Shown: positions 1-8,511, numbered from the stretch's first letter. The stretch is DNA of 64,000 bases from CBDCPI01 sp965220245 (GCA_965220245.1 CBDCPI010000002.1:62001-126000), one strand, 5' to 3'. The notes: generated by a model from the letters alone, not told the origin. Numbers and translations: made by a program.

Positions 1-130
1 GACGCACTACCCTAGTATAGGAATATCATAGGCACCGGGGTATATTCGTGTCAAAAGGGACCCGGGGCAAAGGGTGCCCGTTGAGCGGCGTCCCGGTAGA
101 AGATGACATACCCCAATCTGGAGTAACCGG

Positions 131-643
131 ATGGCCCATACCCTGGCTGACTTGGACTCGATGAGCATCGACGAGGCCCAAGCTTTGCCGCTAGCCGAGC
201 GAGAGCGGTTGCTCGACTTGATTATTGCCGACGGGCGGAACCAGTCGACCGAGTTGGTCTCCTTCCGGAACGGGCTCTATTGCGACTACTTTGAAGAAGA
301 CCTGACCAGATTCCTCAAGGTAAAGGCGGTCAAGGTGTTGTGCCGCGGCACCACCGCCTCCGGGTTCGATGGCGTGATTGTGGGGGAAACGGACGCCGAA
401 CAGTACCGGGCCGCCTTTCGCCACGTTAACACCACCTTGGAGGCGGCCGGCGCCTCATTTAGCCGGGTAGTCACCTTGGTTGTGTTTCTGACCAACATGG
501 AAAACTGGGGCCTGTTCAACGAAATTTACCGGGAATTCATGCCCAATCCGCCCTGCCGCGCCGTAATCGGGACTACCGGCCTGGCCCAAAAACCACTGTC
601 CATCGAAATTGTCGAGTGCGTTGCTTACCGGGTAGCGCCCTAA
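131..643 (+). CDS. RidA/YjgF-family protein with N-terminal extension
   Basis: The C-terminal 110 residues match the RidA (YjgF/YER057c/UK114) fold. The family signature near the end, NPPCRAVIG, includes the Arg that binds the carboxylate of the enamine/imine substrate, and SIEIVECVAY forms the last strand. Family members deaminate reactive 2-aminoacrylate-type intermediates in the cytoplasm. At 170 residues it is about 45 longer than usual; the extra N-terminal part (LADLDSMSIDEAQALPLAE) looks helical and I do not recognise it. The ATG at 131 has only a weak ribosome-binding site (ctggag), so an internal start is possible. It lies 27 bp upstream of the OsmC-like gene on the same strand, probably in one transcript. 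Confidence 0.85.
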   Translation: MAHTLADLDSMSIDEAQALPLAERERLLDLIIADGRNQSTELVSFRNGLYCDYFEEDLTRFLKVKAVKVLCRGTTASGFDGVIVGETDAEQYRAAFRHVNTTLEAAGASFSRVVTLVVFLTNMENWGLFNEIYREFMPNPPCRAVIGTTGLAQKPLSIEIVECVAYRVAP

Positions 644-670
644 TAAGAATCTTCCGTCTGGGAGGAACAA

Positions 671-1108
671 ATGGCTAACTTGGCTTTGGCCTACAAAGTG
701 CGCAGCTACAGCACCGGGACCCTGGGCCGGACTATCTGCAATGCCCGCACTCACCATTTCGTGGCCGACGACGCCGGTGGAGAGGAAGTGGGCGCGGGCG
801 AGTTGTTCTTGTCGGGAATCACCGCCTGTGCGGTAAACATGGTGGAGCGCTTGGCCTCCGAAGGGCAGATCGCTTTAGACTGGATGGACGTGGGCGCCGA
901 GGCTTGGCGCGACCCGGATAAACCGGCGGGCGACCGGACGGTCTACGAGGCCATCAGGGTGAATTTCGAGATGTGGGGAGTGGACGACGACCAAGCCCAC
1001 GAACTGGTGGAAACTTGGAAACGGCGTTGACCCCTTTACGGTTCGGTCGCCGTGGCGACCGCGGACACCACTGTGGACTTGGTGGTCCACGCCGAAAGCC
1101 GCCGGTAG
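671..1108 (+). CDS. OsmC-family protein, candidate selenoprotein (in-frame TGA at 1028-1030)
   Basis: The reading frame gives an OsmC-like thiol peroxidase fold: conserved Cys53 sits in SGITACAVNMVE. At codon 120 the frame meets TGA (1028-1030) and then continues without interruption as PLYGSVAVATADTTVDLVV to a TAG at 1106-1108, giving 145 residues, the normal family length. In OsmC proteins the motif is (R)RCP(L/I)YG, so the TGA sits exactly on the second conserved cysteine. A perfect 7-bp hairpin follows (see SECIS entry). Seen: the in-frame TGA, the conserved downstream sequence and the hairpin. Inferred: selenocysteine insertion. The alternative is a nonsense mutation giving a 119-residue product lacking the second redox residue. 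Ribosome-binding site ggaggaacaa precedes the ATG. Confidence 0.75.
1028..1061 (+). promoter_or_regulatory. Candidate bacterial SECIS element in the OsmC-like gene
   Basis: The TGA at 1028-1030 is followed by CGGTCGC (1044-1050), loop CGTG (1051-1054) and GCGACCG (1055-1061). The apical loop begins 20 nt after the TGA and has G in its second position. Known bacterial SECIS rules are a spacing of about 16-37 nt, a short stem and a G among the first two loop bases, so this fits. Confidence 0.6.
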
Positions 1109-1180
1109 CCTGGATTGCAGGTAGTCCAGCCGGACCTACCGGCTTTACCAGCGCCCCGCCGATACCGGGGCCAAACGCCC

Positions 1181-1338
1181 TAGAGTCTTTCAATTGTCAC
1201 CCTGAACGGAGTGAAGAGTCTAGCATTCATCGGGCCAGCCAAGATTGGTTCCGGGCTAGGCGTTTAGATTCTTCAGTCGCGGAGTTTATCTTGAGCGAAG
1301 TCGAAAGGCTCCTTCAGAATGACAATTGAAGGACTCTG
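1181..1338. repeat. Type A inverted-repeat element
   Basis: About 158 bp with ends TAGAGTCTTTCAATTGTCA and, on the other strand, CAGAGTCCTTCAATTGTCA. The flanks AAACGCCC and AAATGCCC look like a slightly diverged target duplication. The interior carries the same core as the other type A copies (accctgaacggagtgaag and cagaatgac motifs). It fills the gap between the OsmC-like and BtuF-like genes. It has no coding capacity. Confidence 0.75.
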
Positions 1339-1376
1339 AAATGCCCATAGACTTTAGAGGATAGCAGGGGCCTCCA

Positions 1377-2312
1377 ATGAGAATATGCTCTTTTTTACCC
1401 AGCGCTACGGAAATCGTGTACGGCTTGGGCTTGCAGGATAGCCTCTACGGCGTCACTCACGAGTGTGACTATCCGCCCGAGTCCCGGAACAAACCCCATG
1501 TGGTGCGCAGCGTCTTTGATGATGCTGCGCCGCCCAGCAGCGGGGAGATCAGCCGCATCATTTCCGAGCGTCTGGAGCAGGGGCTGGGGATTTACGAGAT
1601 CGACGAGGAGGTGCTGAAAGCCGCCGAGCCGGACTTGTTGCTGACCCAAGCCATCTGCGAGGTTTGAGCCATATCATCTCGGCAGGTCGCCGAGGCCAGC
1701 GTAAGTCTCTCCAAAGAGCCGGAGGTGATGTCCCTAGACCCCCAATACTTGGGCGATGTCCTAGAAGATATTCGCCGGGTGGGCCGGGCCACCGGCGCCG
1801 AGGCGAAAGCTGAATCCATCGTTTCGCGGATGCAGGGCAGAATCGACGCTGTCACGGAGGTAACGGCCAATGCTGCCAGCCACCCTCGGGTGTTGCATTT
1901 GGAGTGGGCCGAACCCCTGATGTGCGGCGGCCACTGGGTGCCGGAGATGGTGGAATTGGCCGGGGGCGTCAACTGTTTTGGCGATAAAGAGAGGGGCTCA
2001 TTCCAGTTGGAGTGGGACAAGGTGGTGGAGAGCCAGCCTGAGGTCGTTATCCTGATGCCCTGCGGCTTTGACGTCAAGCGGGCCCTCCAAGATGTACCAA
2101 TCTTGGCCCAAAAAGAGGGTTGGGCCGACATTCCCGCAGTGAGGAACAACCGGGTCTACGTGATTGACGCCGGGGCCTATACCAGCCGGTCGGGACCTAG
2201 GTTGGTAGACGGTCTGGAGATCATTGCCGAAATGGTCCATCCGGAATTGTTCTCCGGAATGGTCCCGGAAGCGGGCGGACTGCGGCTTTACGGCGACTTG
2301 GTAAAAGCTTAG
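1377..2312 (+). CDS. BtuF-like cobalamin/metal-chelate-binding protein, candidate selenoprotein (in-frame TGA at 1665-1667)
   Basis: The protein resembles the cobalamin-binding BtuF/TroA-like family: MRICSFLPSATEIVYGLGL start, GVTHECDYPPE, then SLDPQYLGDVLEDIRRVG, HWVPEMVELAGG and SRSGPRLVDGLEIIAE. No signal peptide is visible, so it may be cytoplasmic like many relatives of this subgroup. Codon 97 is TGA (1665-1667). The frame remains homologous on both sides: ...QAICEV-TGA-AISSRQVAEAS... Relatives have the motif (L)CEVCAV, so TGA replaces the second Cys of a CxxC, giving a CxxU motif. A hairpin with SECIS geometry follows. Total length would be 311 residues, normal for the family. A nonsense mutation splitting the gene into two fragments is the alternative. 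The cobamide operon at 37.7 kb offers a functional link, but distant. Confidence 0.72.
1665..1694 (+). promoter_or_regulatory. Candidate bacterial SECIS element in the BtuF-like gene
   Basis: After the TGA (1665-1667) there is CTCGGC (1678-1683), loop AGGTC (1684-1688), GCCGAG (1689-1694). The spacing to the loop is 16 nt and G is the second loop base. The loop resembles the GGUCU loop of the E. coli fdhF SECIS. A T-G wobble (1677/1695) could extend the stem. Confidence 0.62.
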
Positions 2313-2342
2313 ACCGCGATGCGTCCGCTTCGAGGTGCCAGG

Positions 2343-3014
2343 TTAGTTGAGGCGCGGGCCTTGGAAGGGGTTGCGCTTGGCCAATTCCTGCTGGAGGGAG
2401 TCGTTGGCCCGTTTGACCAACGGCAGCAACTGCTCCAAGCGCTGGCTTGCGGTGGCCGCCTCCAGCAGTTCTTGGCGGATGCGCCGCGGCAGGTCCAGAT
2501 TGGACGCCACGTTGTAGGAGAGACTAACCGGGTTGTCGGGAATTGGAGCTTGGGAGGTCCAGCCACCGGCTAGGGCGGACAGGTTCCTGGTGAAAGCCCC
2601 GAATTGCTCGCTCACCTCAGCCATCAATTCCGGCTGGACCTCACCCGGCTCCTCGGCCAAATAACGGACTTGGCCCACCAGGTGCGGCAAAGTCTGGGTT
2701 ATTTCGGCAGTATGAAATCGCCGCTGGCCCCGGGTGAGAATGTTCATCCGCCCTTCGGCCAAGTGCTCCACCTGCAATATCTGGGCGGCAGTCCCAATTG
2801 GAAACGGTCGCGCCGGGGCGCCGACCTCTCGCCCCTCTCTAATCAACACTATCCCAAAGGGTTCTTCCCGTTCCACGCAATCGCCGATCATCGCTTTGTA
2901 CCGCTCCTCGAAGATGTGCAGCGGCAAAGCCATACCCGGGAACAGCACAACGTTCAAAGGGAACAGCGGTAGAGTGATTAGGTCGCCGGGAGGCGTGTCC
3001 TGTATGTCTGGCAT
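2343..3014 (-). CDS. LON substrate-binding-domain protein
   Basis: The protein has the N-terminal substrate-binding domain of Lon protease without the ATPase or protease domains: LPLFPLNVVLFPGMALPLHIFEERYK near the start, then GRMNILTRGQRRFH and a helical C-terminal half (RRIRQELLEAATASQRLEQLL). Stand-alone LON-domain proteins of about 200-220 residues are common and of unclear role, presumably protein or peptide binding in the cytoplasm. I chose the ATG at 3014 (MPDIQDTPPG), since the in-frame extension upstream to 3050 (MQPAGRHYTPVI) looks non-conserved. It is convergent with the BtuF-like gene; the 3' ends are 30 bp apart. Confidence 0.85.
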   Translation of the reverse strand: MPDIQDTPPGDLITLPLFPLNVVLFPGMALPLHIFEERYKAMIGDCVEREEPFGIVLIREGREVGAPARPFPIGTAAQILQVEHLAEGRMNILTRGQRRFHTAEITQTLPHLVGQVRYLAEEPGEVQPELMAEVSEQFGAFTRNLSALAGGWTSQAPIPDNPVSLSYNVASNLDLPRRIRQELLEAATASQRLEQLLPLVKRANDSLQQELAKRNPFQGPRLN

Positions 3015-3071
3015 AATAACCGGAGTATAGTGTCTCCCCGCCGGTTGCACAAGGCGGGGACTATATGCCGG

Positions 3072-3251
3072 CAGGGTCTTTCGATTCTCGATCTGTAGCC
3101 ATTTGCCCGCTCATACCTTCGGCAGGCTCAGGACAGGCACAGAGCGGAGTCTAAGGACCGCCGTTCGGGTCTTGCTACCCCAATCCTTCGACTGCGCCCC
3201 ACTCCGCTCAGGATGAGCGGTATACACGGTTTCGATAATCGAAAGACCCTG
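3072..3251. repeat. Type A inverted-repeat element
   Basis: About 180 bp beginning CAGGGTCTTTCGATTCTCGA and ending TCGATAATCGAAAGACCCTG. It is flanked by TATATGCCGG (3062-3071) and TAAATGCCGG (3252-3261), a 10-bp target duplication with one mismatch. The interior contains ctcaggacagg and actccgctcaggatgag REP-like words. It occupies most of the intergenic space 3015-3308. Confidence 0.8.
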
Positions 3252-3308
3252 TAAATGCCGGAACGATGCTTAATTGCCAAGTGACCGAATAAGTCCAACG
3301 ACGGTGAG

Positions 3309-4034
3309 CTAGGCGATGGGGCGCTCCATGAAGACAGTGACGCCCATTTCCCGGTACTTATCTCTTTGGTCGGGGCTCCCGTTGCGGAAACTGACCCGGA
3401 CACCGGTGCCCTCCAACTGCTTGAGCACGTGGCGGACGCAGTCGTCCGTAGTCTGGAAGGGGAAGTCCGGGTGGGCCTCTAAATTGAAGGCCAAGTCGGC
3501 GGGGCCCCAGGTAAGGCAGTCGACACCCGGCTTGGCCAGTTGACGGGCGTTGGTCACTCCGGTCACCGTCTCCATTTGGAGGCACAACACGCCATTGTTG
3601 TTCCACCATTCGGCGTACTCCAAGCGATCATCCCGGCCTCGAACGCCGTGGCGGGCCGCGCCCCCCCAACTCCTTTTGCCCTGTTGCGGGTAGTAGAACG
3701 CGGCCAAGGCCTCGTCGACCACCGATTCTTCCTCCACCAACGGCACCTCGATGGCGGCGGGCCCCAGGTCCAGGATGTTGCCGATGAGGTAGGCGTGGCG
3801 GGTATTCTTGATGCGGAATTGGACGGGCATCCCCAGGTCTTCGGCCAAGGCGCAATAGGCAACCAGCTTCTCCTCGTCGTAGGGACTGTGCTGGCTGTCC
3901 AGGGTAAGGAAGTCGTAGGAGTCCTTACTCAGGATATTCTCCAGTTGCTCTCGGGTGGAATTCAAAGGCGCCGCCACGCCGATGACGGTCTCTCCCTGCT
4001 TGATGCGCTGCTTTAAAGTTCCTATTCCAGGCAT
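3309..4034 (-). CDS. HpcH/HpaI-type class II aldolase
   Basis: The sequence follows the HpcH/HpaI aldolase family (4-hydroxy-2-oxo-heptanedioate / 2-keto-3-deoxy-rhamnonate aldolases): DFLTLDSQHSPYDEEKL, an Arg in VQFRIKNTRHAYL, the metal-binding Glu in CLQMETVTGVTNA and the Asp in WGPADLAFNL. These enzymes cleave or form C-C bonds with pyruvate as one product, using a divalent metal, in the cytoplasm. At 241 residues it is close to the usual 250-260. The substrate cannot be told from sequence. It is transcribed away from the HTH-TPR gene; no operon partner is apparent. Confidence 0.85.
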   Translation of the reverse strand: MPGIGTLKQRIKQGETVIGVAAPLNSTREQLENILSKDSYDFLTLDSQHSPYDEEKLVAYCALAEDLGMPVQFRIKNTRHAYLIGNILDLGPAAIEVPLVEEESVVDEALAAFYYPQQGKRSWGGAARHGVRGRDDRLEYAEWWNNNGVLCLQMETVTGVTNARQLAKPGVDCLTWGPADLAFNLEAHPDFPFQTTDDCVRHVLKQLEGTGVRVSFRNGSPDQRDKYREMGVTVFMERPIA

Positions 4035-4159
4035 TGGCTACCCCCTATCTGTTCACTGCAATACGAGCCTTTGATCACACCAGGATACCGGTACACCGTG
4101 AAGCCGATTATGCCAGCTTCACCAATGTGGTTTATACCACCTATGCTGTGTATTGGCTA

Positions 4160-6133
4160 TCAGCATGGATCACCAGCCGAGACCACCGGACGGACCCGTA
4201 GCCGCCGCAGGGTATCAGCGTCGAACGGGTTCCCTCCGGCCTGTAGTTCCTCGACCCAGGCCCGGCGGCTGGGATGGTAACTGCCGCGGCAACTCTCTTT
4301 GGGCGATGTATCCACCCATGAGAGGAAGGCTTCAAACTCGCCGATGGCTTCATCGTTGCGCCCCAATAGCGCCAACACCAAGCCCCGGCCGTCTCTGGCC
4401 ATTTCTCCGAGGTCGGGGGCCAGGGCCAAATCGCAGTAAGGCAGGGCCAGATTAGGTTCACCCTGCGCTCCCAACTGCCAACACAGAGCGTTATTGAAAG
4501 TAAAATCGCCGGGTCTCAACTCTTGGGCACGCTGGAAGTCGGCGATGGACCTATCCCAGTCCTCCAACTCGGAGTGCACCAAACCCCGGTTGAAGTAGTG
4601 CATTGGAGAGTCCGGAGCTAGCTCGATGGCCCTGGTGTAATCGTCCTTGGCGAGAGCAAAATCGTCATCCTGGCCGCGTTGCAGGTAGGCATTGCCGCGG
4701 TTGAGGTAGGCGGTAGCCAAGGTGGGGGCGATGGATATCGCCTGTCGCAAATCGGCGAAAGCCAAGTCCAAGTCTCCCGCCTTTCTTCGGGCTAGGTAAA
4801 CGCTGGCCCGGTTGACATAAGCGCTGGCGTACTCCGGATCGATCGCAATAGCCTGATCTAAATCTGAAATTGCTTGCCGCAGGTCCCGTTCTCCACCGCG
4901 TTCCAGCAGAGCAACCGCCCGGTTGAGGTAGGCAGCCCCTCGGCTCGGGGCAATGGCGATGGCTTGGGTGAAGTCGGCAATGGCTAGGTCCACATCGCCA
5001 ACCCTGCCGCGTTCCAGGTAAGCCAAGCCCCGGCTGGTATAGGTGTCGGCGGACCGGGGTTGGACCGCCAAAACTTGGGAGAAAAGCCAGATGGCCTCGT
5101 CTAGGTCGGCCAATTGACCCCCTAGATAAGCCCGCCCGAGGCGGAACCGCAAGCTGGCCAAGGCTTCGGGCTCGGAGGGCGGCCGGGCCAACGCCTGAAT
5201 CAAGACCATTTTCGCCCGGTCGAAGTGGCCCTGCTCCAAGTACAATTGGCCTAGGGTCATCATGGCCACCGAGCGGACTTCATCGGTGAAGTTGATATTG
5301 ATGGTCGTGGGCAACTCCGCCGGGGAAGAGGCCAGGTCGACGATTTGCTGGTCGTGGGGTTGGGACTTGGCCCCGGGGATGGTAAAGGTAGCCATCACCC
5401 GTCCGCTGTCGTATTCTCCCCAGATAACCATGGTGGCGCCGGTCCGCCTTCCGGCGGCCACCGCAGCTTCATTTCCATAGACCGCTTCCGGCCACTCGGC
5501 CGTCCGCACCCCGGCCAGCCCGGCTTCCCGTATCTCCCGGTCTATTTCCTTTCTGAGCCGGCCCCGAACGTTGAAGCCCTGCTGTCCGGCGGTGTAATTG
5601 ATGAACGGCGCCATGACAATCAGGGACTCCCCTTGGGCCGCCACCGGGTAAGCCGGGCCACCCAGGAACTTGACCGCGGCCAGGCCCGCGCCGAGGGCAA
5701 TGGCAAGCACTATCAGGGCCGCCCCGGCCATCCGAAAGACCCGGCGGCGGATGGGGGTAGGGGTTTCCGTGGAGGGTTCGCCGGAAGGTTCATCGAAAGG
5801 TCCGTCCGGTGGCGCCACCGGCAGGTCAGCCTCTTGACCGGAATCGGGCATCACGGCCCTTTCCGGGGAAAATCCGGCTGCCAGCAAGAATTCGTCGAGC
5901 TCCTCCGGCGTGAGGCGCAGCAACTCGCCGCAGCGGAGCACGTCTTCTTGATAGCGGGGGCGGCTGGTTATCCCTTCCTTCCAGCGGACGAGGGTGAGGC
6001 GGCTGACACCGACCCGGCGGGCCAAGTCGGCGTCGCCGATGCCGGTCCGGGCCATGTATTCGCTCAGGAGTTCAGCGAAGGTGGCCCTTCGACTGGGCTC
6101 AGGACAGGCCAATGTTACAGCTCCGGCGCCCAA
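4160..6133 (-). CDS. Membrane-anchored HTH (XRE-like) protein with TPR repeats
   Basis: Three parts are visible. Residues ~20-90 form an XRE-type helix-turn-helix (DADLARRVGVSRLTLVRWKEG). Residues ~130-155 are a single membrane helix (MAGAALIVLAIALGAGLAAVKF) after a Pro-rich linker. Residues ~240-640 are tandem TPR-like repeats with recurrent blocks such as AIAIDPEYASAYVNRASVYL. A region before the TPRs (LIVMAPFINYTAG...) may be a periplasmic sensor segment. The architecture suggests a one-component transmembrane regulator or signalling scaffold. The start is uncertain: the TTG at 6133 is the furthest in-frame start, and residues 8-16 (TLACPEPSRR) derive from a REP-like repeat (6088-6111), so the original N-terminus may have been overwritten. 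It is divergent from the VWA gene, sharing a ~95-bp promoter region. Confidence 0.75.
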   Translation of the reverse strand: MGAGAVTLACPEPSRRATFAELLSEYMARTGIGDADLARRVGVSRLTLVRWKEGITSRPRYQEDVLRCGELLRLTPEELDEFLLAAGFSPERAVMPDSGQEADLPVAPPDGPFDEPSGEPSTETPTPIRRRVFRMAGAALIVLAIALGAGLAAVKFLGGPAYPVAAQGESLIVMAPFINYTAGQQGFNVRGRLRKEIDREIREAGLAGVRTAEWPEAVYGNEAAVAAGRRTGATMVIWGEYDSGRVMATFTIPGAKSQPHDQQIVDLASSPAELPTTININFTDEVRSVAMMTLGQLYLEQGHFDRAKMVLIQALARPPSEPEALASLRFRLGRAYLGGQLADLDEAIWLFSQVLAVQPRSADTYTSRGLAYLERGRVGDVDLAIADFTQAIAIAPSRGAAYLNRAVALLERGGERDLRQAISDLDQAIAIDPEYASAYVNRASVYLARRKAGDLDLAFADLRQAISIAPTLATAYLNRGNAYLQRGQDDDFALAKDDYTRAIELAPDSPMHYFNRGLVHSELEDWDRSIADFQRAQELRPGDFTFNNALCWQLGAQGEPNLALPYCDLALAPDLGEMARDGRGLVLALLGRNDEAIGEFEAFLSWVDTSPKESCRGSYHPSRRAWVEELQAGGNPFDADTLRRLRVRPVVSAGDPC

Positions 6134-6228
6134 TGAACATCGAATGTGACACTATTGTAGTCCGAAGTGTATGCGGTTGCCTGCCATACTGGGTGCATCC
6201 GGCAGACTATATAGTAGGAGGGAATGAC

Positions 6229-8256
6229 ATGAATAGCAATTTCCGGATAATCGCCCTAGCCTGTGGCATCGTCCTGTTGCTGGTGCTGGCCGCCTGCGGC
6301 GCTGATGAATCCTTCGACGATGCTCAGGACAGGTCGGCAACGCAACCAAGCGGCGAACAACCGATAGCAACCGCGGCCCCGGCTGTTGCACCGGCCAGCG
6401 GGGGGAGAACCGGCGCGGCGACGCAACCGGCAGATGGCCCCAGATCTGGGGTAGTGAGAAAATCAGTCCAGCCCGATAGGACAGCCGAGACTCCAGTGCC
6501 CCAAGCGACTTCAGCCCCGGCGACGCCCTTGACCCAGCCGACCCAAGACCCCAAACCCGAGGAGCAGCCCCTAGACCTGACACCCAGTTCAGGCACTGTT
6601 TCCGATCCAACGCTGGCCCCGCAGCCGACGCCGAGCTCCCAGCCGCAGTCAGCCCCCCCCACGGCAACTCCCTTGGCCATGCCAGCCCCAACGACCATGC
6701 CAGCCCCGGCTGTCCTTAGGGGAGGTGGCGGCGGTGGTGGTGGCGGGGCGGGAGCAATGGGGCGTAGCGGTGCGCAGGGCGAAGTCGTGCAAGAGTTGGC
6801 CGTAATGGAGGAGCCACCGCCTCAGGGACCGGAAGGCTTCAATACCATCGGCGGCTCGGCCACGGTGAACGACGCCGATTACGACCTGACTTTTTTCAAG
6901 CACTACGGCGTTAACCCTTTCATTGATACCGAGGACGACCACCTGTCCACCTTTGCCATGGACGTGGATACGGCATCTTACACCGTGGCCCGCCGCTTTG
7001 TTCAGGATGGGTACATTCCCGATCCGGACTCGATCCGGGTTGAAGAGTTCGTGAACTTCTTCGATCAGGAATACGAGCCGCCGGTGGAGGAGGCTTTCGC
7101 CATCCACTTGGAGGGCTCGCCCTCGCGGTTTGGCGGCGACAACCATTGGCTCTGGTGGGTGGGGTTGCAGGGTAAATCGGTGAGTTCCGAAGAGCGCAAG
7201 GACGCCACCTTAATCTTCACTATCGACGTTTCCGGCTCTATGGGACGAGAGGACCGTCTGGAGCTGGTGAAGCGGTCCCTGCGGCTCTTGGTCGATGAGC
7301 TACGGCCCACCGATGAGGTTGGCATCGTGATTTACGGTTCCCGCGGATCGGCCCTGCTGGAGCCCACCAGCGGCCGCAACAAAGAAGCGATCATGGAGGC
7401 GATTGACGCGCTGCATCCCGGCGGGGCGACCTTCGTCGAAGACGGGCTGCGTCTGGCCTACCGGATGGCCGAGAGCCGCGTAAAGCCCGGGCGCATAACC
7501 CGCGTTCTGCTGCTCTCCGACGGCGTGGGCAACGTGGGGAACACCGGCGCGGACTCGATCCTCAAGCAGATCAGGAGCCACGTTGAAGAGGGCGTTACCC
7601 TAACCACCGTCGGGTTTGGCATGGGCAACTACAACGACATACTAATGGAGCAGCTAGCCAACGACGGCGATGGGACCTATCACTACGTGGACTCCCTTGC
7701 CGAGGCCCGGCGCATATTTGTCGAAGGGCTTACCGGGACGCTGCAAGTCATCGCCAAAGACGCCAAGGTGCAGGTCGACTTCAACCCCGAGGTGGTCAGC
7801 CGCTTCCGGCTCTTGGGCTACGAGAACCGCCGGGTCGCCGACGAGGACTTCCGCGACGACACCATCGACGCTGGCGAGATTGGCGCGGACCACAGTGTAA
7901 CGGCGGTCTACGAGCTAAAACTCCACGACTCGGCGGAGGAGGGTAACCTGGCGACGGTTTACCTGCGCTACGAGGACCCCGAGAATGGAGAGGTTGTGGA
8001 GCTAAGCCGCGACTTCTCCAAGGACGCCTTGGCTGCCGGTTTCGAGCAAGCTTCCTTCAGCTTCCAGATGGCGGCGGTGGTCGCCGAGTACGCCGAAATA
8101 CTGCGCGAGAGCTACTGGGCCCAAGACGGCAGTTTGGGACAGGTGGTCGCCGAGGCCCGGCGGATACAGCGGCTCTTGCCCGAGACGGTGGAAGTGGCCG
8201 AGTTCGCTGATCTGGTCTTTCGAGCCGACCGGATTTGGTCCCGGGAGAACGAGTAA
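6229..8256 (+). CDS. VWA-domain lipoprotein (YfbK-like)
   Basis: The gene starts at the ATG at 6229 behind taggaggg. The N-terminus is a lipoprotein signal (IVLLLVLAACG), so the mature protein is predicted to be membrane-anchored at Cys. A ~170-residue Pro/Thr/Ala linker and a Gly run (RGGGGGGGGGAGA) follow. Then comes a VWF-N-type region (DDHLSTFAMDVDTASYTVA), a VWA domain with intact MIDAS (DVSGSMG and downstream Thr/Asp) and the C-terminal DUF3520-like part. Relatives (YfbK) are of unknown function, proposed to mediate metal-dependent protein binding at the envelope. The linker includes ESFDDAQDRS, encoded by a REP-like word (6308-6333), suggesting an in-frame repeat insertion. A strong hairpin terminator follows the stop. 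Confidence 0.85.
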   Translation: MNSNFRIIALACGIVLLLVLAACGADESFDDAQDRSATQPSGEQPIATAAPAVAPASGGRTGAATQPADGPRSGVVRKSVQPDRTAETPVPQATSAPATPLTQPTQDPKPEEQPLDLTPSSGTVSDPTLAPQPTPSSQPQSAPPTATPLAMPAPTTMPAPAVLRGGGGGGGGGAGAMGRSGAQGEVVQELAVMEEPPPQGPEGFNTIGGSATVNDADYDLTFFKHYGVNPFIDTEDDHLSTFAMDVDTASYTVARRFVQDGYIPDPDSIRVEEFVNFFDQEYEPPVEEAFAIHLEGSPSRFGGDNHWLWWVGLQGKSVSSEERKDATLIFTIDVSGSMGREDRLELVKRSLRLLVDELRPTDEVGIVIYGSRGSALLEPTSGRNKEAIMEAIDALHPGGATFVEDGLRLAYRMAESRVKPGRITRVLLLSDGVGNVGNTGADSILKQIRSHVEEGVTLTTVGFGMGNYNDILMEQLANDGDGTYHYVDSLAEARRIFVEGLTGTLQVIAKDAKVQVDFNPEVVSRFRLLGYENRRVADEDFRDDTIDAGEIGADHSVTAVYELKLHDSAEEGNLATVYLRYEDPENGEVVELSRDFSKDALAAGFEQASFSFQMAAVVAEYAEILRESYWAQDGSLGQVVAEARRIQRLLPETVEVAEFADLVFRADRIWSRENE

Positions 8257-8297
8257 ATAACGGGCTCCGCCTAGGGTCCAGTAATTCTTCGATGCTC

Positions 8298-8348
8298 CCC
8301 CTGGCAAAAGGTAGCTGAATCTCCCGCTACCTTTTGCCAGGGGCCTTT
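8298..8348 (+). terminator. Rho-independent-like terminator after the VWA gene
   Basis: An 18-bp perfect stem (8298-8315 pairing with 8326-8343, loop tgaatctccc) is followed by CCTTTTG. It lies 41 bp after the VWA stop. The T-run is short, so efficiency is uncertain. Confidence 0.7.
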
Positions 8349-8370
8349 TGAGCAGAGCCATCCTGCTATA

Positions 8371-8455
8371 CTGATACGTGAACATAGAACTAAACTTTAG
8401 CCTTTCCCTCGTCACTCCCGCGAACGCGGGAGTCCAGTGTGCCTAGTAGTGAATT
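8371..8455. repeat. Truncated type C element (left end only)
   Basis: CTGATACGTGAAC preceded by TA matches the left end of the other type C copies (21512, 23591, 31770, 49339). A short hairpin gtcactcccgcga/acgcgggagt follows, but no matching right end (CACGTATCAG) is found nearby. The right limit given is approximate. Confidence 0.5.
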
Positions 8456-8511
8456 CCGGTCGTGCCAAATGGACTTATGATTATAGTTAATCACTGCATA
8501 GGGGGACGGCA

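Noticed and set aside
973..1329. Long ORF over the type A element
   Set aside because: It is out of frame with the OsmC homology and translates repeat sequence; no family resemblance.
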